Counted from the first letter of the stretch, positions 46,300 to 58,709 are shown. The stretch: 64,000 bases of DNA from Arabidopsis thaliana (GCF_000001735.4 NC_003074.8:15073261-15137260); one strand, 5' to 3'. Made by a program: numbers and translations. The notes: generated from the sequence alone by a model not told the origin.

Positions 46300-48360
46300 G
46301 TGAATTCCAGCTTCCTTGCCACAGAGAGTGGCATTAAGCTTACTGAAGCTCCTAAATCTCATGGACAATTTCTGAAAGCCAATTGCCCAATAGAACATGG
46401 TAGAGTGAAAGATCCAGGATCTTCCAGCTTTTCTTGAACGCTCCTCTTAACAGTGGCTCTAGACGGATTATCATCACATTCATCTTCTGAATCCTTATAC
46501 ATCTTGATCCTTTCCAGAATTGAATTTCTCATATCTTTGTGAGGGTTCGGGATCAGGTTGAGAACTTGTATTAAAGGCATCACCACTTCCATCTCATCAA
46601 GCTGCTTCTTTGCAAGAGAACTGTATCTTTCTATCCATGCTTTCCTGAATTTCCATGGAAGAGCACGTGAAGGTAATGGTGCTGGCTTAAATCGTTTTAC
46701 CATCCTCTCAATGATGGCTGCTTTCTCGTCCAGGGTAGACTGAGTTTGAAAACGAGATCAAGCTGAATGGTCGAGTCCAATAACTGAAATTGCAATCTGA
46801 GTAAAAGCCTCCCCTTTCTGAACATCACTGTGAGTTGGAGACATGTCGAGTTGGTAGCTCTCGATCATGACATATAGTGATAGCGTGAGCGGTAGCGTAT
46901 TCCTTCGGGTTTGGGATTGATTTCCTTGGAAGTCATGTTACTTTGGGAGCAGAGGTTGACCCTGTTTGTCCTTCCATGTATCAGACCTTAGAGGTAAGTG
47001 CCTCAATTTTGATGTTCAGATCGTTGAAAGTGCAATCAACCTTGTTGTGGATTTCTGCCATCTTTTTGGCGAGATCCATTGCTCCTGCTGCTTGTCCTTG
47101 GAGAATCTGGTATAACATATTCTTCAAATCTGAATCTAGAGTTGGTGAAGGTTGTTGGTTTTGCTGCTGTGCAAACCCAGGTGGTGGAAGTTGCTGCTGA
47201 TAGTTGCCCTAGTACTGCTGCTTAGGAACATACCCCAGACCCTGGTTGTATGGAACAAAGGGTTTGGATTGATTCTGCTGCTATGAAGGGTAGACTTGGT
47301 CCTGCGGGTTTGCAACAATTGTACTTCTGTAAGACATATTGGGATGGTTCTGCTTGAAGTTGTTGAAACCTTTGTTGTAACCTCCTTGGTTTTGCACATA
47401 GCTGACCTCTTCTGATTGCCAAGTCTCCCCATCCTGGACTTGGAACGTCTCATCATCTCCCTGAAAATGAACATGCTTATGTTGCACAAGGAGTAGGTTG
47501 TCCAACTTGTCATTCATAACTTTCATTTCCCGGCGGTGCTTCTCATCAAAATCAGAGCTGGAGCAGATGCTTCTATCATAATCTTCATTGTAGTTACTAT
47601 CCAATTGAGCCAAGTTCTCTACCAGCTCCCATTCGTCTTGAACGTCTTTGTTGAGGAAGTTCCCGTTAGAAGCGGTATCAAGAAGCATCCTGATCTTGGG
47701 AAGCACACCTATGTAGAGAGTGCTGAGAAGTGAAGCTTTGGAGAAACCATGATGAGGAAATTGCGTGTAATAACCTTTGAAGCGCTACCATGCTTCACAG
47801 AAAGTCTTAGTGCTTTTCTGTGTGAAACCAGAAATATCATTCCGAAGTCTTGCAGTCCTGGAGTTTGAGAAAAACTTAGCCAAGAAGGCTTTCTTGGAGT
47901 CATTCCAGGAGGTGATAAAGCCTTGAGGAAGCGACTTTTCCCACTAATGGGCTTTGTCTCCAAGAGAGAATGGAAACAATCTAAGCTTGAAGCCATCCTC
48001 ACTAACTCCATTGATCTTTGTTAGGCTGCAGAGCCTATCAAACTCGTCTAGGTGATCGAGTGGATCCTCCATAGGGAGGCCGTGAAACTTGTTGCTCTGA
48101 ACCATGGCAATGAGACCGCTCTTGATCTCAAAGTTGTTGTTCTGCACTGGTGGAGGCACGATGCCATTACGCTGATTGTGGTTGCGTGGTGCATCGCCTG
48201 CACCAATGTTGTTTGGTTGCACTTGCTCATCTACAATTGCAGCCATTGTATCTGTTTCTGTCTGTGTTCTGAGTTGGCGAGCAATACGGTCGATGATATC
48301 GTTGAATAGGAGATTCTGATTTCTTTGTGACCGTGTTTGATAATAGGTTATTAAGATCAA
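46300..48360 (-). pseudogene. gag region of element C
   Basis: Reading down from 48360: [35 protein letters not shown] and [20 protein letters not shown], then [40 protein letters not shown] and [20 protein letters not shown]. This is the same gag family as in A and B. A protease-proximal linker (46359-46703; [20 protein letters not shown]) ends at the deletion junction. Stops near 47947, 47790 and 47280 and frame changes make it a pseudogene. Confidence 0.82.
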
Positions 48361-50125
48361 TTAATCCTAAAACACTATCTTGTCGTTGTAGTATTTTAGG
48401 TGTCATTCCAATCAGGTATGATGCAAACAGATGAGATGTGATCAGAAGTCACTAAGTCAAGCCAAGCAATAACAGTTTTGGTGTTTCTAACAGTCCCAAG
48501 CGAATATGCAGAAAACAAAAACTTTAACAGAATTACTAAAATCACTCGACCACAACATGCTGATGTCAGAAGCAGGATGTGGTCGAGTAAGAGGTCGAGT
48601 AATGAGACAACTGTACTCGACTGCACAGTCTGTTGCCAAACACTGGGTGTGGTCCAGTAAGTTGGTCGAGTAATTGCAAAAACTAAGAAACAAGCAATGA
48701 GAACGATTAAGCGATAACGATAAAACAGAGAAATCAGATAGACGAGAAATTCCTAAGGATGGGATAATCGAATAGAGTGGTATCCTAGCCTATTCGAATG
48801 GTTAACAAGCGCAATCAGGCTATCCCTAGACAACATGTTCAACAACAGATCAATTCACTCTCGTGATAGAAATCCTCAAGCAAAGCTAGCCCAGACTAAT
48901 TCTCATTAACGCAATCTAACTATGTAGGCAATAAGGATAGACTGATAAAGTCAATAAACGCTCTAAACGGCCAATCCCTTGGGATAGAGACGAATATCAC
49001 AGGAACTAGTGGATCAAGCATTCCATCAAACACCTTCTGGGTGCGGGAATGCCTTGGATCGAATTCCAGTTGATTAGAAAGAAATAAGCAGTAAACATAA
49101 CTAGTCCTGAAGGGATTCAATCAATTCTAAACCTTAACCATTCTACAGACTAAGGATTCCACAACCATTCTATCCCATCCTTAAGAACTCTATGTCACTA
49201 CTCAGACAACATGCTCAAAGACATAAATGCAGGTAAACAAGTATATTGCATAAGTGAAGAGATAAAGACTAGAGAAACAATATGACAGATGAAATCAAAT
49301 GCGGAATCTGAATAACTTGGAAAAATCTCGAATTACAGGTTGTAGAAACAAAAGCGGCGCAGCCAGAGTAAAACAGAAAATAAAACTGAAAGCAAAAACT
49401 CAATGTCGACTAGATGTCCCAGGACAAAACCCTAAGACACCTATTTATACAAAACGAAATAAAATGACAGTAGATGGGCCGGGAACCTAATCGCCCTGGC
49501 CCATAGAGTGATAATGGACCGAGATGGGCTTCGTGATTGGATGAAGCTCCGGACCGCTTCCAAACACTTCTTCTTCTCCTCTTCTCTTCCTAATGCTCAG
49601 CTTGTCTGGTTGAGTGCGGATTTGAGTAGATTCTGAAGATGTGATCGAGTGCTTGGTCGAGTGGAGGTATTGGTGTTGAGTGATGATGCACGACCAGGGG
49701 GTCGAGTAGTGTGGTAGAGTGAACAGCCGAGTGTGGTTAGGTGGTGTGACGAAGTGATACTCGACCAGGGGGTCGAGTGGTTTCATCTAGTGGCCTGAGC
49801 TGCGGTTACTCGACCACGGGGTCGAGTAGATGGGAAGAATGGCTCCAATGTCACTCGACCAGGTGGTCGAGTATTGTGCTGGATGTACTCGGCCTGGGGG
49901 TCGAGTATGTCTTTTGGTTCTGGCTCGCTTCTTCCAATTTGCTCGCCAACAGCTCTAAATCACCTGAAAACAACTTAGAAATACAATATGTATGCAAAGC
50001 TATCATAATCATGCAAAGTATGCAAGAGTGATGAGAAATGATATAAAACAGTGATGAATGATATGAAACTAGACTCAAAACGATGATGAATGAACATAAA
50101 AAACATTCAAATTATAGACATATCA
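48338..50125 (-). repeat. Element C 5' LTR
   Basis: The 1.79-kb LTR runs from TGATATGTCTATAA (50125) to CCTATTATCA (48338). At 49689-49906 it contains an array of five 20-nt palindromes (ACTCGACC-N4-GGTCGAGT type). Confidence 0.88.
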
Positions 50126-50139
50126 TCTATCACTAGCTA

Positions 50140-50917
50140 GAGCTTCGGCGGTTTGTTGATTGAACTGCCTGTACTCTTCCATCTCTCTCTCAGGCCTAGT
50201 AGACCAAGACTCAGCCTCATCCAGGTTGAAATCGGTGTCCATTGAAGATCTGTTGCTGTTTGAACTCATGGTGAAACTGAACTCTTAGAAACCAAAACTA
50301 AAGCTTAGTAGGTGAGTCAAAAACAAAAGGAAAACGTTTATGGCTTTGGTCGAGTAAAATGGGGGGGGGGGAGTGATTTCTGAAGAAAGCTGAAAACTGA
50401 AATGTTGGGGATGATTTGGAACATAAATCAAATGAGAGAGATGATAGTTGGGTGCGCACAAAGGAGAAAGTGAGGGATAGTGATATCTTAGCTTTGATGT
50501 TGATATGAATGAGTGGAGGAAAATGGTCTCCCATGCTTTCTTGTTGATATAAGAAAGTTTAACCGAATATTATTGAACATGATGGGTAAATGCTTTATCC
50601 ACCGAGTAATAGAGAAATGGGGGAACTAGTGGGCCACTCGATAACCATGCTTGGTCGTTTGATCACGCCACTCAACCAATTGATGGAGTAAAATGATGAA
50701 GCAAATTTACTCGACCAATTGATAGAGTAAAATTACTTCTGTAACAGATATTTCTTGATCACAGACTCCACAGTTCTACAAATCCTGATTTATTTCTTGA
50801 ATTTTAAAAACACTAAAAAACATATCAAAATATCAAATTTAAATATGTACAGAGATAGACATGGGACTTCCTCCCAAGTGAGCTTGTTTAAAGTCTTAAG
50901 CTAGACTCCTTACTATT
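50140..50917 (-). other. Start of B's ATHILA ORF1 and spacer after integrase
   Basis: [20 protein letters not shown] opens at about 50271 and runs into the C insertion. Between it and integrase lies about 650 bp of non-coding spacer with several TCGACC/GGTCGAG copies and a G-run at 50360-50370. Confidence 0.6.
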
Positions 50918-53605
50918 TTAGGCATTAATGGGCTCCTGGAGGTGAACTGTAATTCCTTCAGGAATAGGGCAATCTACCATGTAACGCTTGACCCTCTGCC
51001 CATTTACAGTAAATTCAAAACTTCCATTTCCAGTAAGAGTAATTGCCCCATATGGCAATACTTCTTTGATTGTGAAAGATCCAGGCCACCTGAATTTGAG
51101 CTTTTCTGGAAACAACTTGAGCCTGGAGTTGAATAGCAGAACTTCGTCTCCAATGTTGAAATCTTTTGGTGCGATCTTTTTGTCATAGAAGGCTTTTGTT
51201 ATTTCTTTGTAGATCTTAGAACTCTCATATGCTTTCAGCCTAATCTCTTCCAGTTCATGCAGGTCGACTGCACTTTTTTCTTGAGCTCCTTTGATTTCCA
51301 AGTTCAAGAGTTTGGTTGCCCAAATAGCTCTATATTCCATTTCTATTGGTTAATGACAAGATTTCCCATATAGCATCTGGAATGGGGTTCTTCCAATAGG
51401 CGTTTTATATGCAACTCTATAGGCCCACAAAGTCTCATCAAGTTTAGTTGACCAATCCCTTCTTGAGACACCAACAACTTTTGTGAGTATAGCTTTGATA
51501 TGCATGTTTGACACTTCCACTTAGCCACTAGTCTGAGGATGATAGGGAGTGGCAACCTTATGCTTAACCCCATGTTTTCTCAACAAACTTTCAAAGACCT
51601 TGTTTATGTAATGCGAGCCTTTATCACTTATTACTACCTTGGGGATACCATATCTGGGAAAGATAATGGGCTTAAACATTTTCAGAACCACTTTGTGATC
51701 ATTGGTCGGTGCTGCTATAGCTTTGACCCACTTGGAGACGTAATCCACTGCTACCAGGATGTAAGTATTTCCATATGAGGAAGGGTTGAACGGATCCATG
51801 AAGTCTATCCCCCATACATCGAAAACTTCTACCTCAAGAATGGGATTCTGTGGCATCTCATTCCTCCTGGATATGTTCCCGACTCTTTGGCATGGATCGC
51901 ATTTTCCTATGAACTCTTGAGTGTCTTTAAACATTGTGGGCCACCATAGACCTGCTTGCAACACTTTTTGGGCGGTCTTAAAAGTGGCGAAATGCCCTCC
52001 ATAGGTGGAGTCATGGCAATGTTCCAGTATACCCTGAACTTCTCCTTCAGAGACACACCTCCTGAATAGCCCATCATTTCCCTTTTTATACAGGTATGGT
52101 TCATCCCAATAGTAATGGTGTATATCTCTACATAACTTCTTCTTTTTATATGCATCCAGACTCTGAGATATCATACCACTTACTAAATAATTGACTAAAT
52201 CTGCATACCAGGACAACTTTTCTTCTTCAACTGCATATATTTCATCCAGTATGTCCTTTGTGCTGATATTTTTGTTAACAAGGTCGTAAAACATCAGCTT
52301 TTCTTCGGGCATAATGTCATCTATCGGGATTGAATCCTCAATCCTCATTCTGGAGAGATGATCTATAACTCCATTCTCTATACCTTTCTTACCAATGACT
52401 TCCATGTAAAACTCCTGAAGTAATAGTATCCACCTTAGAAGCCTTGGCTTGGTTTCCTTCTTTGCGTAGATGTCCCTTAGTGTTGCATGGTTTGTGTAAA
52501 CCTTCACTTTGGAACCAACCAAATAGCTTCTAAATTTCTCAAATGCGAAAACCACAGCTAACAGCTCCCTTTCTGTGGTTGCATATCTTGTCTGAGCTTT
52601 GTCCATTGTTCTACTGGCGTAGTAGATGACGTGAAGTTTGCCATCAAACCTTTGACCTAGAACTCCTCCAACTTCATAATCGGATGCATCACACATAATC
52701 TCAAATGGATAGTCCCAGTTGGGTGCTTGAACGATAGGGGCAGACACCAACGCTTCTTTTATCGAATGGAAGGCCTTAAGACAATCTTCATCAAAATTGA
52801 ACTCAGTTTCCTTGCACAGCAATCTAGTGAGGTGTCAAGCAATCTTTGAAAAATCTTTTATGAATCTCCTGTAGAATCCTGCGTGGCCTAGAAAGCTTCT
52901 GATATCCTTAACTGTTTTAGGGGATCGCAGCTGAATCATGACATCGATTTTTGCCTTATCGACCTCAATTCCTTTACCAGAAATCTTGTGCCCTAGTACA
53001 ATTCCTTCTTGAACCATGAAATGACATTTCTCCCAGTTGAGTACCAAATTGATTTTCTCACACCTTTCTAGAACCCTGCACAAATAACAAACATGAGGAG
53101 AAAGAGGATCCATAGACTGAGATCATGAATACTCCATTATCTCCTCAATAAAATCCGAGAATATTGAAGTCATGCTTCTCTGGAAAGTCCCAGGAGCATT
53201 ACATAAACCAAAAGACATTCTCTTATAGGCAAAAGTTCCATAGGGGCAGATGAAAGTGACTTTTTTCTTGATCATTAGGGTGATTGCAATTTGAAAGAAA
53301 CCACTATAGCCATCAAGAAAACAGTAATAAACATGATAAGCTAGCCTTTCTAACATTTGATCAATGAATGGTAAAGGAATATGATAATTTCTAGTTGGAG
53401 CATTTAGTTTTCTCTAATTAATGCACATTCTGTGTCGAGTTATAGCTCTAGTGGGAATGACTTCATCTAAATCATTTTTAACTACAGTCATACCCCCTTT
53501 CCTAGGTACACAGTGGACATGAGAGACACAAGTACTATCAAAGATTGGGTAGATGATATTAGCGTCAAGTAATTTAAGAATTTCCTTTTTAACCACATCT
53601 TTCAA
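50918..53605 (-). pseudogene. pol of element B: RT, RNase H, integrase (broken)
   Basis: RT pieces lie at 53605-52835 (YPIFDSTCVSHVHCVPRKGG; YGTFAYKRMSFGLCNAPGTF; LNWEKCHFMVQEGIVLGHKI). RNase H follows from 52800 ([40 protein letters not shown]), then the integrase zinc finger ([21 protein letters not shown]) and the DD-E core ([36 protein letters not shown]). A C-terminal segment (51340-50918) ends the frame. The RT active-site motif (F/Y-x-D-D expected just after IEEIME) is destroyed by a frameshift near 53128. The RNase H motif TDHA reads TNHA. Stops occur at 51519 and 51345. The protein cannot be active. Confidence 0.9.
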
Positions 53606-53623
53606 ATTCAGATTTAATCTCCT

Positions 53624-55530
53624 CTATGGTTCAACAATAGTATATGATTCATTTTCAAGATGGATCGTATGAGTGCATAAACTAGGTGAAATTCCTTTAA
53701 TATCAGCTAATGAATACCCAATTTCTTTCATATACTTTCTAAGCTCTTTTAACAACTGATGCACTTGTTCATCACTTAATCCATTATTAATAATGACAAG
53801 ATAAGTATCATTTGGACCAAGGAACGCGTACCTCAGACCTTTTGGAAGAGGCTTAAGGTCAACCTTTGGAGCTTTGAGTTCTGACAAGTCATCTGAACTT
53901 GCATTTTCCTTAATTCTTTTCATAATCAGATTTTTGAGGTACTTGTGGGAGTGTGGAATGAACATGAAAGCATCCATTAACGACATTCTTAGTTCAATCT
54001 CCTTTAGCTGCTTATCAAAAATGGCTTTGTATTTTTCTATTCATCCCTTTTTGAATCTTCCAGAGAAAGGCATAGTCGGTTTGTAGGGTGGTAGAGCAAA
54101 TTCTTTGTTCTTTTCTGCAACCACAGCTTTTCTTTCTTCAAAAGTTGGCTTTGCTCGATTGAGTAGAGGGTCGAGTGAGGCTGATGGCTATCAAGTTTAG
54201 TTGGTTCATTAATTTGAACTTTGTTTTGAAGCTGATCTTCTCCTTCTTGAACTTCACTGTCCTTAGTGATCTTTTCTGTGCTCTGGTTATCGAGCAGTTT
54301 CCAACCACTGCGAAGTGTAACTGCGTGGGCATATGCTTTGGGGTTTTGAATGGCTTCTCTTGGATGTGGCCCTGTATGCTTAGAGGAGGTATTGGAAACA
54401 GCTTGGCTGTCCATGTATATCATTTTGAATGTTAGGTCCTCATATTTGTTTCTTAGCTCATTGTAGGAACTATCAACTTTACTATTAATCTCACCCAATC
54501 GTTTTTCCAAAACTATAGCTCTAGTAGTTTGACCCTGAATGATTTGTTGAAGCATTTGTTTCATGTCGGGATCTTTTCCTACTGGGGCGTGTTGTGGTTG
54601 TTGATTGAACCATGTTGGTTGATTCTGCTGTTAGTATCCTCCATTGAACTACTGCTTAGGGACATAATGGCTTAGACTTATTATGTTGGGGTGAATACAC
54701 TTGATCTTGGGGGTTAGCTACATTAGTGTTTCTGTAGGAGAGGTTCGGGTTGGGCTTGTAGTTGTTGTAGCCCTTGTTGAATCATCTGGATCTAAATATA
54801 GCAGAGCTCTTCAGTTTGATCATTCCCCCCTTCTTGCATTTGGAAGTGCTCTTCATCAGTGATGTAGTGTATCTGCTTCTGTTGAGCCAACAACAGTTTG
54901 TCTAGCTTTTCAGTCAGGGCCTTGATATCCTTCCTTTGTCTATCTTCAGCTTCTCCTGTTCCTCTCACTGAGCGATCATAGTCTTCATTGTAGCACCCAT
55001 CAGATTGTGCTAGATTTTCGACAAACTCCCATCATCTGCTACATCGTTGTTCAGGAAGTTTCATTTGAGGCATTGCCGAGTAGCATCCTAATCTTTGGTA
55101 AAGTTCCTTGGTAAAGCTTCTCTGTAGAGTTTGCTCAATAATGAAGATTTCTTAAAACCGTGATGGGGGCTCTAAGTGGTGTAGCTTTTAAACCTCTCCC
55201 AAGCTTCGTAGAAAGTTTCATAATTTTTTCTGCGTGAAGCCTGAGATCTCGTTCCTCATTCTAGTTGTGCGAGCATTAGAGAAGAACTTGACAAGANAAG
55301 CTTTCTTACAATCATNCCATGAGTTGATGGAGTCAGGGGAAGAGTCTTTTCNCAGTGGTGTGCCTTGTCTCCCAAAGAGAAGGGAAATAGTCTAAGCTTA
55401 AACCTATCTTCACGGACACCATTGATCTTAATAAGGCTACATAGCCTATCAAAGCTATCAAGATGGTCCAGGGGAACCATGAAATTTGTTTCCTTGGATC
55501 ATGGAGATGAGAGACCACTCTTGATTTCAA
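53624..55530 (-). pseudogene. gag of element B, protease deleted
   Basis: From about 55530 downward: [20 protein letters not shown], a degraded gag core at 54.6-55.3 kb with many stops and three N, the linker at 54564-54037 (IQGQTTRAIVLEKRLGEINS), and 53986-53624, which already belongs to the pol leader (LSELKAPKVDLKPLPKGLRY). The protease segment with DLGA.. seen in A between these two parts is missing. Confidence 0.75.
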
Positions 55531-55662
55531 AGTTGTTGTTCTGAACTGGTGGTGGCACTATCCCTTGTCTTTAGTGATGATTCCTTGGGGCATCACCAGC
55601 ACCAAGGTTTCTTGGTTGATCAACTATACGTGGGTCTTGAACCTCAAGTCCTCTGTCCTGTT

Positions 55663-55828
55663 GACCCTAATCTAATCCATCCTCAAGAACCTTAATCACT
55701 ACTCAAGCAACATAACTAAGAACATAAACCCAGAAATTACTGAAATTATATCAAAATGTAGATCTAAACAAGATAAACAACTTTGCTCAAAGAACTAAAT
55801 GCAAAAAAAAAAAAAATTAAGAGTAATC
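55663..55828 (-). repeat. Element B 5' LTR fragment
   Basis: It matches the inner part of the A LTR (CCTAATCTAATCCATCCTCA through ATTAAGAGTAAT). It joins gag sequence directly at about 55662, so primer site and LTR ends are gone. A poly-A run lies at about 55803-55816. Confidence 0.8.
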
Positions 55829-56452
55829 TATACATTTGATCGAGGAAGAAGATGCTAAATTAGTAGCAAAGCATCTTCCAGCAAAAAGAAAAGACAAAAA
55901 ACGTGACGTTTATCAGGAACCGCGACCACACTACGATCCAAAAGAGGTCAAACGAGGAACGATCTTTGTCGCAATGGATTCTAAATACCAATCTCCCCAA
56001 CCATCGATGTCGATCGACATTGCTACACGGTTAAGGTGGCTAATTCGTTTCTCCAAGTATTTCAAATCAAATACTAATTATTTCGACTTCTCTAGCTTAA
56101 TAACTCTAGGAACAACATTATCTAAGTCTGGGGGAGCCAAAGGGTAACCATATCTTTTCTTTTCTTAAGTCAGTCGTGTCGTTTTTAGATTTATGTTTTT
56201 TATTGAGTGAAATTTTGTTTGTCTCCAATTTTGATCTTTCTCTCGAGTTTATTGCCTGGTTGATTAACTGTTACAGATTTGATTCGATCTGACTAATGGA
56301 AAATCCTGAGGGCAAACCAATAAATTAGAGGACATCCATTATTCCAACATATAATCCATAAAGAGAGCTAATCTCACTGCTTTTCCTTTTTCCTCGTCAA
56401 AAATGTTAGTGTTCATAGAACTTGACTCCTTGTTCATATATGATAATGAGAC

Positions 56453-57615
56453 TGATATACCTAGATTTTCACTGCTTTTAGCTATGATTTAGGTATAGTT
56501 TTAAGAGTCATTTTGTTATTTGTAGAGTCTTTTCTACTATTTTTCAGGTCTTTACATGTTTGGGATGCATTTGGAGATTATGGAGCATTCTGGAGCAAAA
56601 CAGACAACTTAAGCTGCGGCAGCAATTCGGAGACGGAAATTGACGTAGGTGTCGATCGACACAACCCCTGGTGTCGAGTGACACCAATACCTGACGACAA
56701 TTCAATTGCGTAACTTATTGATGTTTTGAAGATTTCCAAATTCGGCCCAGAACTTTCCCTTATTTCCAAAGAAGGCCCAGATGTTTTTAGGACTTATATA
56801 TTGATTTCTCTGGTCATTGGTTAGACCTAATTCTTATTATCTCTTTTAAACTTGGGAGCAAAACCCTGTGGAGACTCCCTTTAGAGAAGATTCTTCTAAA
56901 CTCCTTTCTCTTCTTAATTTCATCATTGATTTCTTATTCAATCATGTTTTGTTCTTCTATGATCATGCTTGAGTAGTCCTCTTGTTGAGTTTAGGGATTC
57001 TCATTATGGATTTGGATGAATTAGTAGATCGAAACCCTATTAGCATAATATATTTAGAATTCTTCATCTTAGATTGTTCTTAATGCTAGTTTTAGAGTAA
57101 CTAAATAGAACTTGATTTTAGGATAATAGATATGCCCACCATAGGTATCTATTACTGGAACTATCTTAGATGAGCCTAGTATTTAGATGCGTGCTAGCGT
57201 CCATTACTTGGGTGAACTTATCAAACCTGATTATAATGATTGCTTAGTTCTAGGGATTTACAAGAGAGTTGGGATCAATACTATTAAGCATAGTGAATTT
57301 CGCGGAACACCACCGGTTACTTTATATTAGTGATTTGTGTTCTAGAATGATTCGATAAAAATCTTAATTTACTGCTAGATCTACTATTCTGATATTTCCT
57401 GAGAATTTCCCTAAGCCTGACATCTTAATCATCTGAATCTACAACCAATTTTAATTGCTTTCTTGTCTTTTACTTTTATAATATTTTCTGTTTAGCTTTA
57501 TTCAAAACTGTTAATCTATTGTGTGATCCGAGAATTTTGTGGAATTCGATCCCTAAGTGCTATAACAACCTCTTTATTTGAGAGAATAGTCATTAGGGTA
57601 ATTTGACTCATATCA
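56453..57615 (+). repeat. Solo LTR with target duplication GAGAC
   Basis: Ends are TGATATACC..CTCATATCA with matching TGATAT/ATATCA tips. They are flanked by GAGAC at 56448-56452 and 57616-57620. The flanks rejoin cleanly. It contains two 14-16-nt palindromes (56649-56662, 56670-56685) and the phrase AATTCGATCCCTAAGTGCTA near its 3' end. Recombination between two LTRs is the normal origin of such a structure. Confidence 0.85.
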
Positions 57616-58359
57616 GAGACCAATGTGATAAAGAATAAGTATTCATCTCTCTTATAAAAAAATATAGGAAAAGAGAGAAATTGAGAGGATTTCCTGTAGT
57701 GTATAGGGATAGGAATATTTCCAATGATCTCATTATTTTACACTTTAAAGAATGATCAATTGCAAATGTTGGAAATATGCGGAGGATATATATTCGGTGA
57801 TGTGAGTACTTCTTTGTCTAATCTCTGAAAAGAATAAGTCTTGAGAGAGAAAGAATACTAAAGGAATGTTAAATAGTAGATTTATCATGGTATAGTACAG
57901 GAATGAGTCTATAAGATTCTTGAATATTAACTTGATTGATGAGACTCAATGATGAAAGCCTGTTGGATACAGTTGTGGAATTTGTTATGAAATTTAGGAT
58001 ATTGTGTAAGCCTGTGGAAAATTACATGATAGTTAGGACTTGATTAGAACTGCTAAGTACATTTTGTTTAAATGATCAAGGTAATACGTTAGAGAGATCG
58101 GGAGTTTCTGCGTTTTTAAACTTCTTCCACAGGTTCGGTTTTGTGTTTTTCTTGAGGGGAAGCAAAAGAAAAGTCTGAGGGAGCAGATATATCTTGGTTT
58201 CTTACTAATTTCTAACATGATATTAGAATAGTTTTTAGTCTTTTCGTATGTTTACAAGTCTTTACAGGTGCATATCTACTTTTGAGAGCTATAGAGCCAC
58301 ATAGGAAATTTCGGAAGCTTTTTAGCAAAGAAGATGGGCAAGGACGTTATTCACGGGAT

Positions 58360-58417
58360 GGTGTCGATTGACACCCCACTGGTATTGATCGACACCCCAC
58401 TGGTATTGATCGACACC
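58360..58417 (+). repeat. GTGTCGAT[T/C]GACAC palindrome array
   Basis: GGTGTCGATTGACACC is followed by two 20-bp direct repeats of CCCACTGGTATTGATCGACA. Confidence 0.8.
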
Positions 58418-58709
58418 CTTATCGACCAAAGGATTTCCTCACGTTTCATCAAGTCATTAAGAATAGCAGAAGTTCCAGAAGTTTTTCTAATTTTCAAAAT
58501 AGACTCTACACGTTTTTAGTAACCTATATATATATTTAAAGTCATTGTTTAGACTTAAGCTTTGTGTGTGAGAGATTTTCTACTTTTGGAGAGAAGATTC
58601 TGAACTCCTTTAACGTTATCTCATATAATAATTCAATTCAATTTATTCGGATTATGATTGGTGTTCTCTTAATCATGTATGAGTAGTCACCTTGTTGGGT
58701 TTTAATGCA

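Larger units (their letters stand above)
45645..50125 (-). mobile_element. Element C: ATHILA-type retrotransposon inserted into B's ORF1
   Basis: It is flanked by the duplication TCTAT at 45640-45644 and 50126-50130. The 5' LTR (48338-50125) begins TGATATGTCTATAATTTG on the minus strand. The 3' LTR is a 590-bp piece (45645 to about 46234). Only gag and a little protease-linked sequence survive inside. A deletion joins the 3' LTR to the interior near 46235 and removes the polypurine tract, ORF1 and pol. The LTR is followed directly by TCAAACACGG, with no recognisable primer site. The same LTR family is seen at 63017-63956. Confidence 0.87.
25540..55828 (-). mobile_element. Element B: ATHILA-type Ty3/gypsy retrotransposon, host of nested insertions
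   Basis: B is split in three: 25540-25859 (3' LTR), 44234-45644 (rest of the 3' LTR, polypurine tract, late ORF) and 50126-55828 (late ORF start, pol, gag, 5' LTR fragment). The pieces rejoin across insertions A and C, each flanked by a 5-bp duplication. Order on the minus strand is gag, pol (RT, RNase H, integrase), ATHILA ORF1, LTR, the arrangement of ATHILA elements. Both outer ends are truncated: its LTR starts abruptly near 25540, and the other LTR survives only as about 165 bp (55663-55828). Confidence 0.85.
55829..58709 (+). mobile_element. Remnant of another gypsy-type element, host of the solo LTR
   Basis: 55836-56147 is an open fragment (KRKDKKRDVYQEPRPHYDP) ending over a polypurine-like AAGTCTGGGGGAG (56125-56136). 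The sequence continues after the solo LTR at 57616. About 58200-58709 resembles the LTR upstream region of the solo LTR family, with GTGTCGATTGACAC palindromes. It is cut at about 58709 by copia sequence. No complete gene remains. Confidence 0.5.
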
